From NCBI GenBank assembly GCA_021156245.1, contig JAJNBO010000216.1, forward strand, positions 1 through 5,320: a stretch of 5,320 nucleotides of DNA, in the 5' to 3' direction. This document shows positions 5,092-5,320 of this stretch, in pieces. The first letter of the stretch is position 1, and every line of letters begins with the position of its first letter. Source of the DNA: Ramlibacter sp. (lineage in GTDB: Bacteria; Pseudomonadota; Gammaproteobacteria; Burkholderiales; Burkholderiaceae_C). Both the position numbers and the translations under genes were made by a program. Below the pieces are notes generated by a model. The model saw only the letters and a list, made by a program, of their open reading frames with translations, was not told the DNA's origin and did not search any database.

Positions 5092-5320
5092 ATGGCCACG
5101 AAACCATCGTCCGAGTATTCCGAAGGTTCCATCCGGGTGCTGAAGGGGCTGGAGCCCGTCAAGCAGCGCCCGGGCATGTACACCCGCACCGACAACCCCC
5201 TGCACGTGCTGCAGGAGGTGGTGGACAACGCCGCCGACGAGGCGCTGGCCGGCCACGGCAAGCGCATCCGCGTCCTGCTGCACCCCGACGGCTCGGTGAG
5301 CATCGAGGACGACGGCCGCG
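5092..5320 (+). CDS. parE: DNA topoisomerase IV subunit B, N-terminal part
   Basis: The first 76 codons of the ATPase subunit of topoisomerase IV, which with ParC separates linked daughter chromosomes. The GHKL ATP-binding region is clear: E42 and N46 in [14 protein letters not shown] (41-54) match the catalytic base and magnesium-binding asparagine of GyrB/ParE, and EDDGR (72-76) is the start of the next nucleotide-binding motif. [13 protein letters not shown] (26-38) is typical of ParE and differs from the GyrB version (MYIGDT), which favours parE over gyrB. The frame is open to the window end, so the gene is only partial here. The ATG at 5092 is chosen over an in-frame ATG at 5080 because the latter lies within the -10 hexamer. 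No Shine-Dalgarno is present. Confidence 0.93.
   Translation, partial: MATKPSSEYSEGSIRVLKGLEPVKQRPGMYTRTDNPLHVLQEVVDNAADEALAGHGKRIRVLLHPDGSVSIEDDGR

Noticed and set aside
5027..5143. Small plus-strand frame starting at 5027 and overlapping parE
   Set aside because: It has no ribosome binding site, no recognisable product, and runs out of frame through the conserved parE start.
4936..5283. Upstream extension of the MFS frame through the spacer into parE
   Set aside because: The added residues are not transporter-like, and the frame runs antisense to the conserved start of parE.

Overview
The window looks like a chromosomal segment from a high-GC betaproteobacterium, most likely Burkholderiales/Comamonadaceae-like (Ramlibacter or Variovorax type). 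I base this on the high GC content, strong G/C preference at third codon positions, and the betaproteobacterial character of the ParE, DapA and BamC sequences. The genus is inference only.

Layout. Nearly all genes lie on the minus strand. Reading in the direction of transcription, from high to low coordinates, they are: an MFS transporter (4935-3715); a 43-residue single-span membrane microprotein starting one base after the transporter stop (3713-3582); a 274-bp non-coding element with 35-bp terminal inverted repeats (3584-3311); a small class I SAM-dependent methyltransferase (3308-2772); dapA, 4-hydroxy-tetrahydrodipicolinate synthase (2740-1853); bamC, a lipoprotein of the outer-membrane assembly complex (1826-747); and a YycJ/WalJ-like metallo-beta-lactamase-fold hydrolase, cut by the window edge (744-1). 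On the plus strand, parE (topoisomerase IV subunit B) starts at 5092 and runs off the right edge.

How it fits together. The dapA-bamC pair is the classical proteobacterial arrangement (bamC was formerly dapX/nlpB). Gaps of 31, 26 and 2 bp suggest one methyltransferase-dapA-bamC-hydrolase operon. It combines lysine/diaminopimelate synthesis for the cell wall with outer-membrane assembly and an uncharacterised hydrolase. The transporter and microprotein form a separate tightly coupled pair upstream. parE and the transporter diverge from a 156-bp spacer that holds a perfect 18-bp palindrome and a good -10 hexamer very close to the parE start.

Most interesting part. The non-coding element sits exactly between the microprotein and the methyltransferase. 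It is flanked by TA at both ends and is almost entirely self-complementary. It appears to supply the stop codon of the gene before it, and a promoter and Shine-Dalgarno sequence for the operon after it. It resembles a MITE or REPIN-type non-autonomous element that has been wired into the dapA operon. No rRNA, tRNA, CRISPR array or intact transposase gene was seen.
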